Below, in pieces: positions 1 through 11,025 of a stretch of DNA of 64,000 bases. Numbering within the stretch: position 1 is the first letter of the stretch; each line of letters starts with the position of its first letter. Below the pieces are notes generated by a model. It had not been told where the DNA came from and made no database searches. It worked only from the letters and a program-made list of their open reading frames with translations. Origin of the DNA: Ampelomyces quisqualis (Eukaryota; Ascomycota; Dothideomycetes; Pleosporales; Phaeosphaeriaceae); the NCBI GenBank assembly GCA_018398575.1, contig JAGTXZ010000003.1, positions 1 through 64,000 on the forward strand, in the 5' to 3' direction. Made by a program: the position numbers and the translations under genes.

Positions 1-647
1 AATAGTGAACAGCATCTAAGATTGATGCAGGGTAATTCCAAATAATCCTAATGAATTGATGCATGTTCAGATTATAATAAATGGAATAACTACAAAGTAA
101 AACCTAGTCAAGATGAACAAAAAGGTTCCACAGTCTGTAAAATCTTTTCCTACTCGCTAATCCTCATAATCATCCTTCAAGTATTTTAAACATACTATGA
201 AACAAGGCAATATAATAGTACAGAGTGGGGATAGACTGAATAAAAGTCAATCGTCCTTGTTCCATTTCAATCCCGAAGATAGCAAAAGAAAAATTATATA
301 TAATTATATAGGGTAAAAGTAAAAGTAAAATTTTCATCATGTTTTTTTTTTTAATTAGGTTGTACTACTTTTACAATCACACAGCGTCCGTCCACATAGA
401 ATAGCGTATTTTTCAGTAACTAGCTTGTAACGTCATGACCTACATCGAGGCGTGTGATCCAGCCAATTAAAACTGTGCAGGAATCCGGAGGTAGTTCCGT
501 GTGGCAAATTAACTTATGCCAATAGCCTGATCTATCAATAGTATAGGTGGCCAGACTAGTGAAAAAAATGCAAAATCAGTTTTCTTTGTGTATTATCATC
601 ACTCTTAATTAGCCCGATAGGGGAGAAAGGATGGACATAGTTTTCGA
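1..647. other. Non-RIP flank outside the telomeric tract
   Basis: This stretch has ordinary base composition. TCA, TGA, TCC and CGA trimers are common, unlike the rest of the window where TCA and TGA are rare. I see no convincing reading frame in it. It ends directly at a CCCTAA tract whose orientation says the chromosome lies to the right, so this segment is on the side where the chromosome should already have ended. It may be an assembly join, a sequence beyond an internal telomeric tract, or a fusion point. Confidence 0.6.
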
Positions 648-722
648 CTAACCTAACCCTAACCCTAACCCTAACCCTAACCCTAACCCTAACCCTAACC
701 CTAACCCTAACCCTAACCCTAA
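648..722. repeat. Telomeric repeat tract, (CCCTAA)11 plus degenerate edge
   Basis: Eleven perfect CCCTAA units occupy 657-722, preceded by the degenerate CTAACCTAA at 648-656. TTAGGG is the telomere repeat of most filamentous ascomycetes. The C-rich strand read left to right is the orientation of a left chromosome end, so the chromosome should extend to the right. The tract abuts AAAGTTACG, which is internal sequence of a gene repeated at 59.4 kb. Confidence 0.95.
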
Positions 723-2075
723 AGTTACGCAGCGCACAATTAGTAGGACAGTAAAAGAGCAGCGTTATTACACGTACGCTAAATTGTTGCCTAGTGTAGA
801 GATTACTATAGTTTCTTAGATAATTAGCAAGGCTCTGTTAGTAAGATCAATAGAGGCATTCTAGGATTAGCAGGATGTCTTAAGAATTTAGAAACGTTAA
901 CGCAGTAGGGGACGCAAGTTATTCTATTAGGTAGTAGTAGCAAAGAGTGTACTAGCTATACAAGCGTACAATAACAATATGTTGCTTATAAGAGGTAGTC
1001 TAAGTTTCCAGATAGTTCTATCTTAGCACTAAGATCGCAACACTGTAGATAAGCAGAGTCTAACGCTTTTGCAACGCGAGAGATAGAAGTACAAAGTAGC
1101 AGAGGCAGAGAAATTAAGAGTAGACAGCATTGCAGATAAAATAAGGCAGTAATAGAAACTAGATGCGCTGTATAAGAAATACACAACGCTAGAGAGAGAA
1201 ATGCAAGAGCTTAACATAGGCACTAGAGCAAAAGAACAACGTTATAATACTCTAGCAAAGGAGTATTTGTTCTAATACGCATATAAGAACAACAATAGCA
1301 ATCTGCTAACAAAGGAACAAAATGCTAATCTTTGGCTGTGTTTTAGGCAGTTATTAAATTAGAGAAAACAATAGAACATTATTAAAGTGCTTGCAGAGAG
1401 CGTTAGGATCTTTAGTTTACTACTAAAGAGTTCTATTGTAAATACGTAGATTAAACAAACATTAACACAAACGCGTGTGCGTTAGTAGATAGAAATAGTA
1501 ATAGAGTGTAACAAGGACGTACCTGTAATTGCAGCTAAGATAGAGCTACTCTTCTTAGCTTGCATAGATAAAAGTAAGCCTCTATTAGAGTTCCTCTTTC
1601 TAGAGCAACTAGACAAGTTTTATACGTTACGCCTGTTAGCTTTGTTTAAAGGGTAAGTCTCTACAGCAAGAGTTATTACACAGCTAACTGTAGCAGTAAA
1701 GTAAATGTATTAGATAGCAAATCTTAGAGTAGAGGAGTCTAGAGTTTAGAGGTCCCAAATACACAAATAGAAAGGATTATATCAGAGAGTAATAAAGAGG
1801 AGTTAGAGAATTCTTTGTCTAAAGGGTAAAGTATTGCAGGTACATTAAAGAGTGTTAAAGCAGGTGCAACAGGTAGATGCTAGAGAGAGAAGGTGTTTGG
1901 ATAGAGGCAACATTAGCTGTTGCCAGTAGTAATAACCCCTACAAGTAGCTAGGTAGAAAAGACTACAGGTAACGTAGATTTAAAAGGTAACTCTACATTA
2001 ATATTGTAGTTAGAGCGCGTAGGCTAACTAGGGACATTGCAGGATAATACAAAATAGTTAGTACATACACCTTAA
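723..2075 (+). pseudogene. Unidentified duplicated gene, copy 1, cut by the telomere
   Basis: This stretch aligns with 59409-60760 at a constant offset of 58686 over at least the first 500 bases, with only about one base of indel by the end. The differences I compared are transitions. With TAG read as Gln or Trp, the frame starts VTQRTISRTVEEQRYYTYAK and continues as a charged, Gln-, Leu- and Lys-rich protein of about 440 codons with likely coiled-coil stretches. I do not recognise the family. The 5' part of the gene, present at 59.2-59.4 kb, is missing here because telomere repeats replace it. It runs into a 26-bp minisatellite. Confidence 0.55.
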
Positions 2076-2079
2076 GGTA

Positions 2080-3085
2080 GTGCTGTTTCCTACTGTAACA
2101 GCTAAATTCTATTTCCTGCTGTAACAGCCAAAGTCTATTTCCTGCTGCAACAGCCAAAGTTTATTTCCTGCTGCAACAGCTAAAGTCTATTTTCTGCTAC
2201 AACAGCCAAAATCCATTTCCTGCAGCAACAGCTAAAGTCTATTTCCTGCAGCAACAGCCAAAGTCTATTTCCTGCAGCAACAGACAAAATCCATTTTCTG
2301 CTGCAACAGACAAAATCCATTTCCTGCTGCAACAGACAAAATCCATTTCCTACTGCAACAGCCAAAATCTATTTCCTGCAGTAACAGCCAAAGTCTATTT
2401 CCTGCAGCAACAGCTAAAGTCTATTTCCTGCAGCAACAGACAAAATCTATTTCCTGCTGCAACAGCCAAAGTCTATTTCCTGCTGCAACAGCTAAAGTCT
2501 ATTTTCTGCTATAATAGCTAAAGTCTATTTTCTGCTATAACAGCTAAAATCTATTTCCTGCAGTAACAGCCAAAGTCTATTTTCTGCTGCAACAGCCAAA
2601 GTCTATTTTCTGCTGCAACAGCCAAAGTCTATTTTCTACTGCAACAGCCAAAATCTATTTTCTGCAGCAACAGCCAAAGTCTATTTCCTGCAGTAACAGC
2701 CAAAGTCTATTTCCTGCAGCAACAGACAAAATCCATTTCCTGCTGTAACAGCCAAAGTCTATTTCCTGCTGCAATAGCCAAAGTCTATTTTCTGCTGCAA
2801 CAGCTAAAATCTATTTTCTACTGTAATAGCTAAAGTCTATTTCCTGCTGCAACAGCTAAAGTCTATTTCCTGCTGCAACAGCCAAAATCTATTTTCTGCT
2901 GCAACAGCCAAAGTCTATTTCCTGCTGCAACAGCCAAAGTTTATTTCCTACTGCAACAGCCAAAGTCTATTTCCTGCTGCAACAGCCAAAATCTATTTCC
3001 TACTGCAACAGCTAAAGTTTATTTCCTGCTATAACAGCCAAAGTTTATTTCCTGCTGCAACAGCCAAAATCCATTTTCTGCTTAT
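2080..3085. repeat. 26-bp minisatellite, about 38 copies
   Basis: The unit is approximately GTCTATTTCCTGCTGCAACAGCCAAA with a constant 26-bp period. Copies differ almost only by C/T and G/A exchanges, such as CCAAAG versus CTAAAG and GTCTA versus ATCTA. The same array follows the second copy of the upstream gene at 60.78-61.4 kb. Open frames inside it are by-products of the repeat, and 26 bp is not a multiple of three. Confidence 0.95.
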
Positions 3086-3210
3086 ACGCAACAGTCTATT
3101 TAGGTTTAGCTACAACGCACTAACTAGAAATAATCTATTTTTAAGCTGGAATAGGCTGTACTACGTACAGTAGCTGGAACAGGCTGTACTACGTACAGTA
3201 GCGTAGATAA
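3085..3210. repeat. Junction with tandem palindromic GTACTACGTACAGT motif
   Basis: This is the unique link between minisatellite and satellite. It contains two tandem copies of a 30-bp unit carrying CTGTACTACGTACAG, whose arms CTGTAC and GTACAG pair. The equivalent position at about 61475 has one copy, altered to GTACCATGTACAG, followed by an inserted AT-rich segment. Confidence 0.7.
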
Positions 3211-5345
3211 AACTTTTTTTTAATAGCTTAGTAAGCGTTCTAGTATTATAGTATAGCTAGTTATACAATTTTCTAGCTTAGTTATATATAAGAGAGCTAT
3301 AAAAACACCTTTAAAAAAAGTGCCTAGATAAAAGGGCCTAGATAAAAGGGCCTAGATAAAAGGGTCTAGATAAAAGGGTCTAGATAAAAGGGCCTAGATA
3401 AAATTTTTTTTGTTATAGCTTAGTAAGCTTTCTAGTATTATAGTATAGCTAGTTATACTATTTTCCAGCTTAGTTCTATATAAGAAAGCTATAAAAACTA
3501 CTTTAAAAAAAAGGGCCTAGATAAAAGGGTCTAGATAAAAGGGCCTAGATAAAACTTTTTTTTTATAGCTTAGTAAGCTTTCTAGTATTGTAGTATAGCT
3601 AGTTATACTATTTTCTAGCTTAGTTATATAGTAGAAAGCTATAAAAACTACTTTAAAAAAAGGGCCTAGATAAAAGGGCCTAGATAAAAGGGTCTAGATA
3701 AAAGGGTCTAGATAAAAGGGCCTAGATAAAACTTTTTTTTTATAGCTTAGTAAGCTTTCTAGTATTATAGCATAGCTAGTTATACTATTTTCTAGCTTAG
3801 TTATATAGTAGAAAGCTATAAAAACTACTTTAAAAAAAGGGCCTAGATAAAAGGGCCTAGATAAAAGGGTCTAGATAAAAGGGTCTAGATAAAAGGGCCT
3901 AGATAAAACTTTTTTTTTATAGCTTAGTAAGCGTTCTAGTATTATAGTATAGCTAGTTATACTATTTTCTAGCTTAGTTATATATTAGAAAGCTATAAAA
4001 ACTACTTTAGAAAAGGGCCTAGATAAAAGAGTCTAGATAAAAGAGCCTAGATAAAACTTTCTTTTATAGCTTAGTAAGCTTTCTAGTATTATAGTATAGC
4101 TAGTTATACTATTTTCTAGCTTAGTTCTATATAGGAAAGCTATAAAAACTACTTTAAAAAAAAGGGCCTAGATAAAAGAGTCTAGATAAAAGGGCCTAGA
4201 TAAAACCTTTTTTTAATAGCTTAGTAAGCTTTCTAGTATTATAGCATAGCTAGTTATACTATTTTCTAGCTTAGTTATATAGTAGAAAGCTATAAAAACT
4301 ACTTTAAAAAAAGGGCCTAGATAAAAGGGCCTAGATAAAAGGGTCTAGATAAAAGGGTCTAGATAAAAGGGCCTAGATAAAACTTTTTTTTTATAGCTTA
4401 GTAAGCGTTCTAGTATTATAGTATAGCTAGTTATACTATTTTCTAGCTTAGTTCTATATAAGAAAGCTATAAAAACTACTTTAAAAAAAGGGCCTAGATA
4501 AAAGGGTCTAGATAAAAGGGTCTAGATAAAAGGGCCTAGATAAAACTTTTTTTTTATAGCTTAGTAAGCTTTCTAGTATTGTAGTAGAGCTAGTTATACT
4601 ATTTTCTAGCTTAGTTATATAGTAGAAAGCTATAAAAACTACTTTGAAAAAAAGAGTCTAGATAAAAAGGTCTAGATAAAAGGGTCTAGATAAAAGGGCC
4701 TAGATAAAAGGGTCTAGATAAAACTTTTTTTTTATAGCTTAGTAAGCGTTCTAGTATTATAGTATAGCTAGTTATACTATTTTCTAGCTTAGTTCTATAT
4801 AAGAAAGCTATAAAAACTACTTTAAAAAAAAGGGCCTAGATAAAAGGGTCTAGATAAAAGGGCGTAGATAAAGCTTTTTTTTTATAGCTTAGTAAGCGTT
4901 CTAGTATTATAGTATAGCTAGTTATACTATTTTCTAGCTTAGTTCTATATAAGAAAGCTATAAAAACTACTTTAAAAAAAAGGGCCTAGATAAAAGGGTC
5001 TAGATAAAAGGGTCAGATAAAACTTTTTTTTAATAGCTTAGTAAGCTTTCTAGTATTATAGTATAGCTAGTTATACTATTTTCTAGCTTAGTTATATAGT
5101 AGAAAGCTATAAAAACTACTTTAAAAAAAGGGCCTAGATAAAAGAGCCTAGATAAAAGAGCCTAGATAAAAGGGTCTAGATAAAAGGGCCTAGATAAAAC
5201 TTTTTTTTAATAGCTTAGTAAGCGTTCTAGTATTATAGTATAGCTAATTATACTATTTTCTAGCTTAGTTATATATTAGAAAGCTATAAAAACTACTTTA
5301 AAAAAAGGGCCTAGATAAAAGGGCCTAGATTAACTTTTTTTTTTA
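3210..5345. repeat. Subtelomeric satellite, 150-190-bp units with nested 14-mers
   Basis: About 13 units share a roughly 110-bp core holding TAGCTTAGTAAGC, TCTAGTATTATAGTATAGC and GAAAGCTATAAAAACTAC. Each core is followed by two to five copies of the 14-mer GGGCCTAGATAAAA and a run of T. Unit length varies with 14-mer number. GGGCCT/GGGTCT alternation fits C-to-T mutation. The same satellite in the same orientation closes the window at 63365-64000. Confidence 0.95.
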
Positions 5346-5500
5346 TAGTTTAGTAGGCTACTGCTAAGGCTAGTAAGGTGCTAGTAGGAGTAGCGTTACT
5401 TGTAGAAGGTCTACTAAGGTGCTAGAGGCTTCTAGAGGCGCTAGGGCCAAAAGAGTCTAGATGCTCAAAAGGGCCTAGATAATATGTCTAGATAACCTGT
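5345..5500. other. Spacer between satellite and degenerate repeats
   Basis: Short RIP-like sequence rich in CTAG, with two further diverged GGGCCTAGAT motifs. No gene is visible. Confidence 0.4.
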
Positions 5501-6590
5501 TAGGCTACAGTATTACGCGCTGCAGTTGTCTATACTCTAACCTAATACGCTGCAATAATCTAAGCTGCAACTTAATACGCTATAATTTTCTATAGAAGGC
5601 TATAGTGTTACGCGCTGCAGTTATCTATACTCTAACCTAATATACTGCAATAATCTAAGCTGCAACTTAATGCGCTGCAATTCTCTATAGAAGGCTATAG
5701 TGTTACGCGCTACAGTTGTCTATGCCCTAACCTAATGCGCTGTAATAATCTAAGCTGCAACTTAATGCGCTGCAATTCTCTGTAAAAGGCTATAGTGTTA
5801 CGCACTACAGTTGTTTATACCCTAACCTAATGCGCTGCAATTATCTAAGCTGCAACTTAATGCGCTGCAATATATAGAAGAAGGCTATAGTGTTATACGC
5901 TGCAGTTGTTTATGCTCTAACCTAATGCGCTACAATACGTAGAAGAAGACTACAGTGTTATACGCTGCAGTTAGATATGCCCTAACCTAATACGCTGCAA
6001 TAATCTAAGCTACAACTTAATGCGCTGCGCTTATATCTACTGCGACCTAATGTACTGCAGCTATTACTAATTAGACTTAAAGAGCTGCAAATAGGTTAGA
6101 TGCAAACTATATGGCTGCAATTGTCTATACTCTAAGTAGATAAGCTAAATTATCTATACTACAACTTAATGCGCTGCAACTGTCTATACTATAACTAGAT
6201 ACTCTAAAGTAATCTAGGTTACAAGTAGATATGCTGCAACTAGAGATAATACAATATAAGAGGTAATAGTTATATATACTGCAACTAGATATACTGCAGG
6301 TATTTGTATTATACTACTGTATAATGCGCTGTAGTTAACTATACTATAACTTTAGGCGTTGTTATTGTATATACAGCTAGTTCTTACGCTGCAATTGTCT
6401 GTACTGCAACCTAATACGCTACAACTGTCTATAGAATGCTATAATACTATAGGTTGCAGTTGCTAGTACTACAACTTAATATGCTAGAGTGTTTATACTG
6501 TAACTTAATACGCAGTAGTTATCTATACTATAACTTAGTGCGCAGTAACTCTCTTTACATTTAACAGTAGTAAATTAGAAATAGATTGGT
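5500..6590. repeat. Degenerate tandem repeats around GCGCTGCA
   Basis: Units of about 115-120 bp are built from smaller pieces such as CTAACCTAATACGCTGCA, ATCTAAGCTGCAACTTAATG and TATAGAAGGCTATAGTGTTACG. Order and spacing become irregular toward the right end. A remnant with CACGCTGCAG is visible at 10640-10710. No reading frame is evident. Confidence 0.7.
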
Positions 6591-7890
6591 TTTAGCTACT
6601 TAACCTACAAAGTCTAGTTCTTAGCCTACACTATAGGCGCCTAGATATAGTTAGGTAAACCTAATACAGAATAGCAACTTTTCTCTATTGTTTAATGCAG
6701 CATCTATCTGCAGAGGTATCTACAGGTCTTGCCTGCTATAGACTAAATTATAAGGAGGGGCTTAATGCAGCCTTTCTTCTGTCTACAGCTTTCTCTACTC
6801 TTAAAAGCCTCTAGCTTAGTCTTGCTAACACTAAATTTTCCTACTACAGTTACTAGAGCAACACTAACAGGCTATATAAGGTAGCTGTCTTTAACAATGT
6901 TACAAGTAGCAGCGCAACTAGAGGCCTTAATGTTCTACTTAATAAAACTAAGAAGGTAGGCTAGCTTCTTTAAGTTCTTAACATATAGTGCTACGTAGAC
7001 AAAGACGCTAGCTTCCTAGCCTTTATAGAACCTACAACTAGTTTAATAAGATTTAAGTCCCTTTAAATTTTACAAATCCCGCAGAAGCTACTTCTTAGCT
7101 AGTTTTACAGAACCGCTTTCTAGACCTACAACTCTCCTCTAACAGATAAACTTCTCCTACTGTTGCTCTAAAGCCTAGAGCTTTTCTTTCTAACAGTTAG
7201 CATATTTAGGTAGCTTAAATCTCTGTTAAGAGATAGTAATTATCTACTAGATCTCTGCATAGTCTATCTTGTGTGTAGCCTTTAGCGCAGTTATAGTCTT
7301 TAAGTAATAACTAGGGCACAAGAGCTATAGTTAGAGAATTAATCTAACGCTCTTCTCTACTTTAACATTTGCACTTATCTGCCTAATGTTAGTAGCTAGG
7401 AGATTGTAGAGGATTAGGATAAGAAATGCAATCTATATATAATCTATGTTATTTAATTTCTAGACAGTCTACCTAGAAGCAGAAAGGTTAAGTCTATAGT
7501 GTAAAACCCTAGTATTATAGGTAGAGTTTATAAGCACGCTTGCCTTAAAGAGCACTAGGCATATTTGTAAACAAGGGTAGTTAATATGCTTTGCGCGTTT
7601 GGTTTTATAACGCAGCTACTCTAAGGTTAAACCTTATTACTATACAATATACTATATAATACATATTGTATAGACTACTATATATTGTTATTATGTAGAC
7701 AACTATGTATTATCCTAGAAAGAAAAACTATACAAAGTTAGTTGCTAACGTTGCCTTTCTCTCCTCTAAATTACAATTGCAAAAGTTTCCTATCTTCTAA
7801 GTTGCTAACTACAACTCTTAACCTGTACCTGCTTTAAATAGTAACTACTCTGTTCTCTTTTAAAAGATACTCTACAAGCACTTTTCTTGT
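6590..7890. other. Decayed DNA without recognisable gene
   Basis: RIP-mutated sequence with stops in every frame. I could not extract a consistent protein on either strand. The last 250 bases before 7894, with TATATTGTTATTATG and TATACAAAG stretches, would be the upstream region of the BCS1-like gene. Confidence 0.4.
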
Positions 7891-7893
7891 ACA

Positions 7894-10171
7894 ATGTCTT
7901 ACTCTAAGGATGTTCTAGGCGCAAAGCAGAAGCAAAAGTCTAAAAAGGTAGTAGTTATTCTAATATTATTAACTTCCTTACTCTTAGAGGTTTTTGGCAG
8001 CGCGCAAAACTCGCAGTATATATAGTTAGCTAAGACAGATATCTTTTAAGAAACTTGTTAAAACATTAAGGATTGCACTAGTGTAGAACTATCTAGCGTT
8101 ATAGCAGCATGTGTTGCGCTCTATTTAGCAAAAGGCTATATTACTAACATAGCTAGAAGTGTTATTAGGCACGTTAAGGCATACGCTACAAGTTTAATAA
8201 CAATAGGCTTAAACAATTCTATACTACAGAATACTCTACTTTGCTTTATTTAAGACAAAAATAGTAACGCAAACAACATGTAGCAGGGCAGACATAGATA
8301 GCAAGATAAGAATAGAAAACTTAGGTTGCTAACAAGAGAGGCAAAGCCCTTGTTTTGGTTTAGAAACACTTGGTTTATGCTAGACAAACCAAGCGCTGCA
8401 ACACAAAAGGCTATAGAGAGCGCTACTCTAGCCTCTTACACCTAAGGTAGCTCTTTAACTATTTACTGTCTAGGGCACTTAAATAAACCTATTCTAATGC
8501 TATTAGAGCATATCAAAGAAGAGTAGCTTGGAAGCAAACAGTTACAAGTGTATAAAGTTATAGCAGGCACAGACAGAACTATAAACAAACAGAATAAGCA
8601 ATTAATAGCTTTAATTAATATAGAGCCGCGTATAGCAGCGCAAGTTCTGCAAGAAGTTAATAACTTTTTCTACAAGAATATACCTTAGCTGTATAGGAAC
8701 ACTAGTTAACTATACTAGATAGGCTTTCTTTTGCACAGCCTGCTAGAAACAGGTAAGACAAGCCTGTTGCTAGCTATTGCCTCCTACGTTAGTTAGGCCC
8801 TAGTAATTATTAACCTGCAGAGCATAGATAATGCTAATTTAGAAGCTGCTTTTGCTAATCTTCTACTTCTATGTGTTATCCTAATTAAAGATATTAATGC
8901 GTGTTTAGCAGACGTTAGTCTCTGCAGCAAACTAGCACAGAAGAAGCTTAAAGTATTAGAGAAATCTAAAGAGCAGGTAGATAAGGTTAAAGTAGCAGGC
9001 ATAATCAAGGAGACTCTTAATCGCATAGTCTAGCAGTTTAACAAAAAGCTCCTTAAGCTTAAAGAGGCCTAGCAGAAACAGAAAGCGTTAAACAATAAGT
9101 TTGTCTGCTAGATACAAGAGCAACTGCATTATAGTAAAAGCAAAAGAAAAGATCCTTACTATAGTTAGAGTAAATCCAGTTAGGAAAATGCTGCTGTAAA
9201 CCCCTAGAAGGGTCTCTTAGAGAAGCTACTACACGCTTCTAATCTTACCAAGAGAGTAAGCTTCTAAGGACTCCTTAACGTTATTAATAGACCTGCTGCT
9301 GTTAAGAATTGTCTTCTTATAATAACTACAAATTAGCTAGAAGACCTTAACCTAGCGCTTACCTAAGCTAGTTGCTGCAACAGCAAGTACTACATTAGCT
9401 ATACTATACCAAACAGCGCTAAGCAGACATTTAAGCGTCTCTTTAGAGGTAACCTATACAAGAAGTATTAAATTAAGGCTATTAACTGCTTTGCGCAAGC
9501 CTTTAAGGAGCAGTTTCTAGTTAACAGCAAAATCCTAACCTGCGACTTGGCGCAGTTTTGCAGATTGTACTGCAATTGCCTAATAGAAGCAATCTGCAAC
9601 TTTTCTAGGTAGCTAAAGAAAGAAAATAATATGTTTGCCTACTCTATTGCTGCTGTTAAGATTGGAGTTAACAAGCCTTGTCTCTTTAATAAGTCTCTTC
9701 TAGAAGTCTAACCTAAGGATCTGATTTAGGCTATTACACTTAGTAAGACTAATATTAAGCTAAAGGCAGATTTAAAGCAGTCTGTCTTTTTTCCTATAAA
9801 CTAGTAGGGTAGCAGCACCTCTACAGATAGGCAGAAGTTAAGGTCTTCTCCTAACAGCGCATCTACTAATAAACAGAGGTCTAGACAATCTGTTACTAAC
9901 ACTCCTAACTACAGGCAGAAGCCTAAAATTCCTAACAGCAACGCAGGATTATCTGTTAATTACGTTAGCTTAAGCTATAGAGACTTTAACTTAGCAGATG
10001 TTAAGTTTAATAAGTAGCTAGAGTTTACTTTCTATAATAGGTTTGCGTCTATGTTACGTCTACGCCCTGCGCTATGTGCAGAGTCTTTAGGTTCTACAGC
10101 TTCTTCTCTTCTTTTAACAATTCTAATACCTTTAGCGCCTTTAAATACTCTAATACAGCTAGAACTTTCTT
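7894..10171 (+). pseudogene. BCS1-like AAA ATPase, RIP-inactivated
   Basis: One frame runs from ATG 7894 for about 760 codons with no frameshift; its stops fit C-to-T or G-to-A changes. The N-terminal 270 codons resemble the BCS1 N-terminal region. The P-loop at 8734-8757 reads SLLETGKT, as expected if GPPGTGKT suffered Gly-to-Ser, Pro-to-Leu and Gly-to-Glu RIP changes. It is followed by VIINLQSIDNANLEAAF, the Walker B stretch VILIKDINA (normally EDIDA), a Lys/Glu/Gln-rich insertion typical of fungal BCS1 paralogues, then VSFQGLLNVI and LLIITTNQLEDLNLAL, the second half of the AAA fold. Family members assemble as oligomeric chaperone ATPases; BCS1 itself acts in the mitochondrial inner membrane. 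A Ser-rich tail follows. The product cannot be functional. Confidence 0.85.
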
Positions 10172-11025
10172 AGGCAGTACTAGACAATAGATAGCTGCAA
10201 TTGGATCTAGAGTTCTAGCTTACAGCATAACAAAATCTATGTTCTATTTATATAGTTTTGTTTGTGCAACTAGCCTAGACCTAGATAGGCTAGTGCAGTG
10301 TTACTTGTACTGTATATAGCCTACAAAGAAATTATGTATAATCTAACAGTAGATACTATAACTAGATACCCTCTAATTAAACATGCTATAGCCTTAAAAG
10401 AACTTGGCGCGCAGGTTTCTGCTAGAATATAACAAACTACTAAGAAATGTTCTATTGTGTATAGCTACTAAGTGTAATCTTCTGCGTAGTAGCTACTAGC
10501 AGAATAAGCAAACTACTAACTCTAGGCTAACTAACCTTACGCGCTAATATAACCCTAAGCATAAAGAAAAATATACTCTACTTAGAGACTAGAGGCTAGG
10601 CGTAGTTAGTTGTATAGGTATTTAATATAACTAGATGCGCTGTAACCTAACACGCTGCAGCCTTATACAGTCTAACATAACACGCTGCAGCTTTATACGC
10701 TGCAATCTACTATTCTATCTAATCTACGCAACTAGTATCTAATGTAAAGCACTGTAACTTGTTACCCTACAACATACTCTACTATGCGCTTCTACTAGAC
10801 TACAAGTTAGTAGCTGCTCTAGAATAGGTACAATACAAAGAGATATTAGATAAGTAGGTAGAATAGAGGCACAAGATATATTTAAAGCTTGTGCTCTAGT
10901 AGTAAGAAACAGACACTTTGTGTCTTGCAGTCTTGTCTACCTATCTACTATAATACTAACCTCCTAAGTACTGTTGTTCTTTAGATAAAGATAGCAGACT
11001 TCTATAACTAGTTCTACCAGATTGT
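10172..11025. other. Intergenic, includes diverged CGCTGCAG repeats
   Basis: RIP-like DNA between the BCS1-like gene and the next frame. Around 10640-10710 it contains three copies of an (A)ACACGCTGCAG motif related to the repeats at 5.5-6.6 kb. No gene is seen. Confidence 0.4.

Noticed and set aside
986..1223. Minus-strand frames near the telomere, repeated at 59715-59909
   Set aside because: They lie antisense to the duplicated plus-strand gene and are conserved only because the DNA is duplicated.
2180..2365. 61-codon frame in the 26-bp minisatellite
   Set aside because: A 26-bp unit cannot encode a stable repeat protein; the frame exists by chance.
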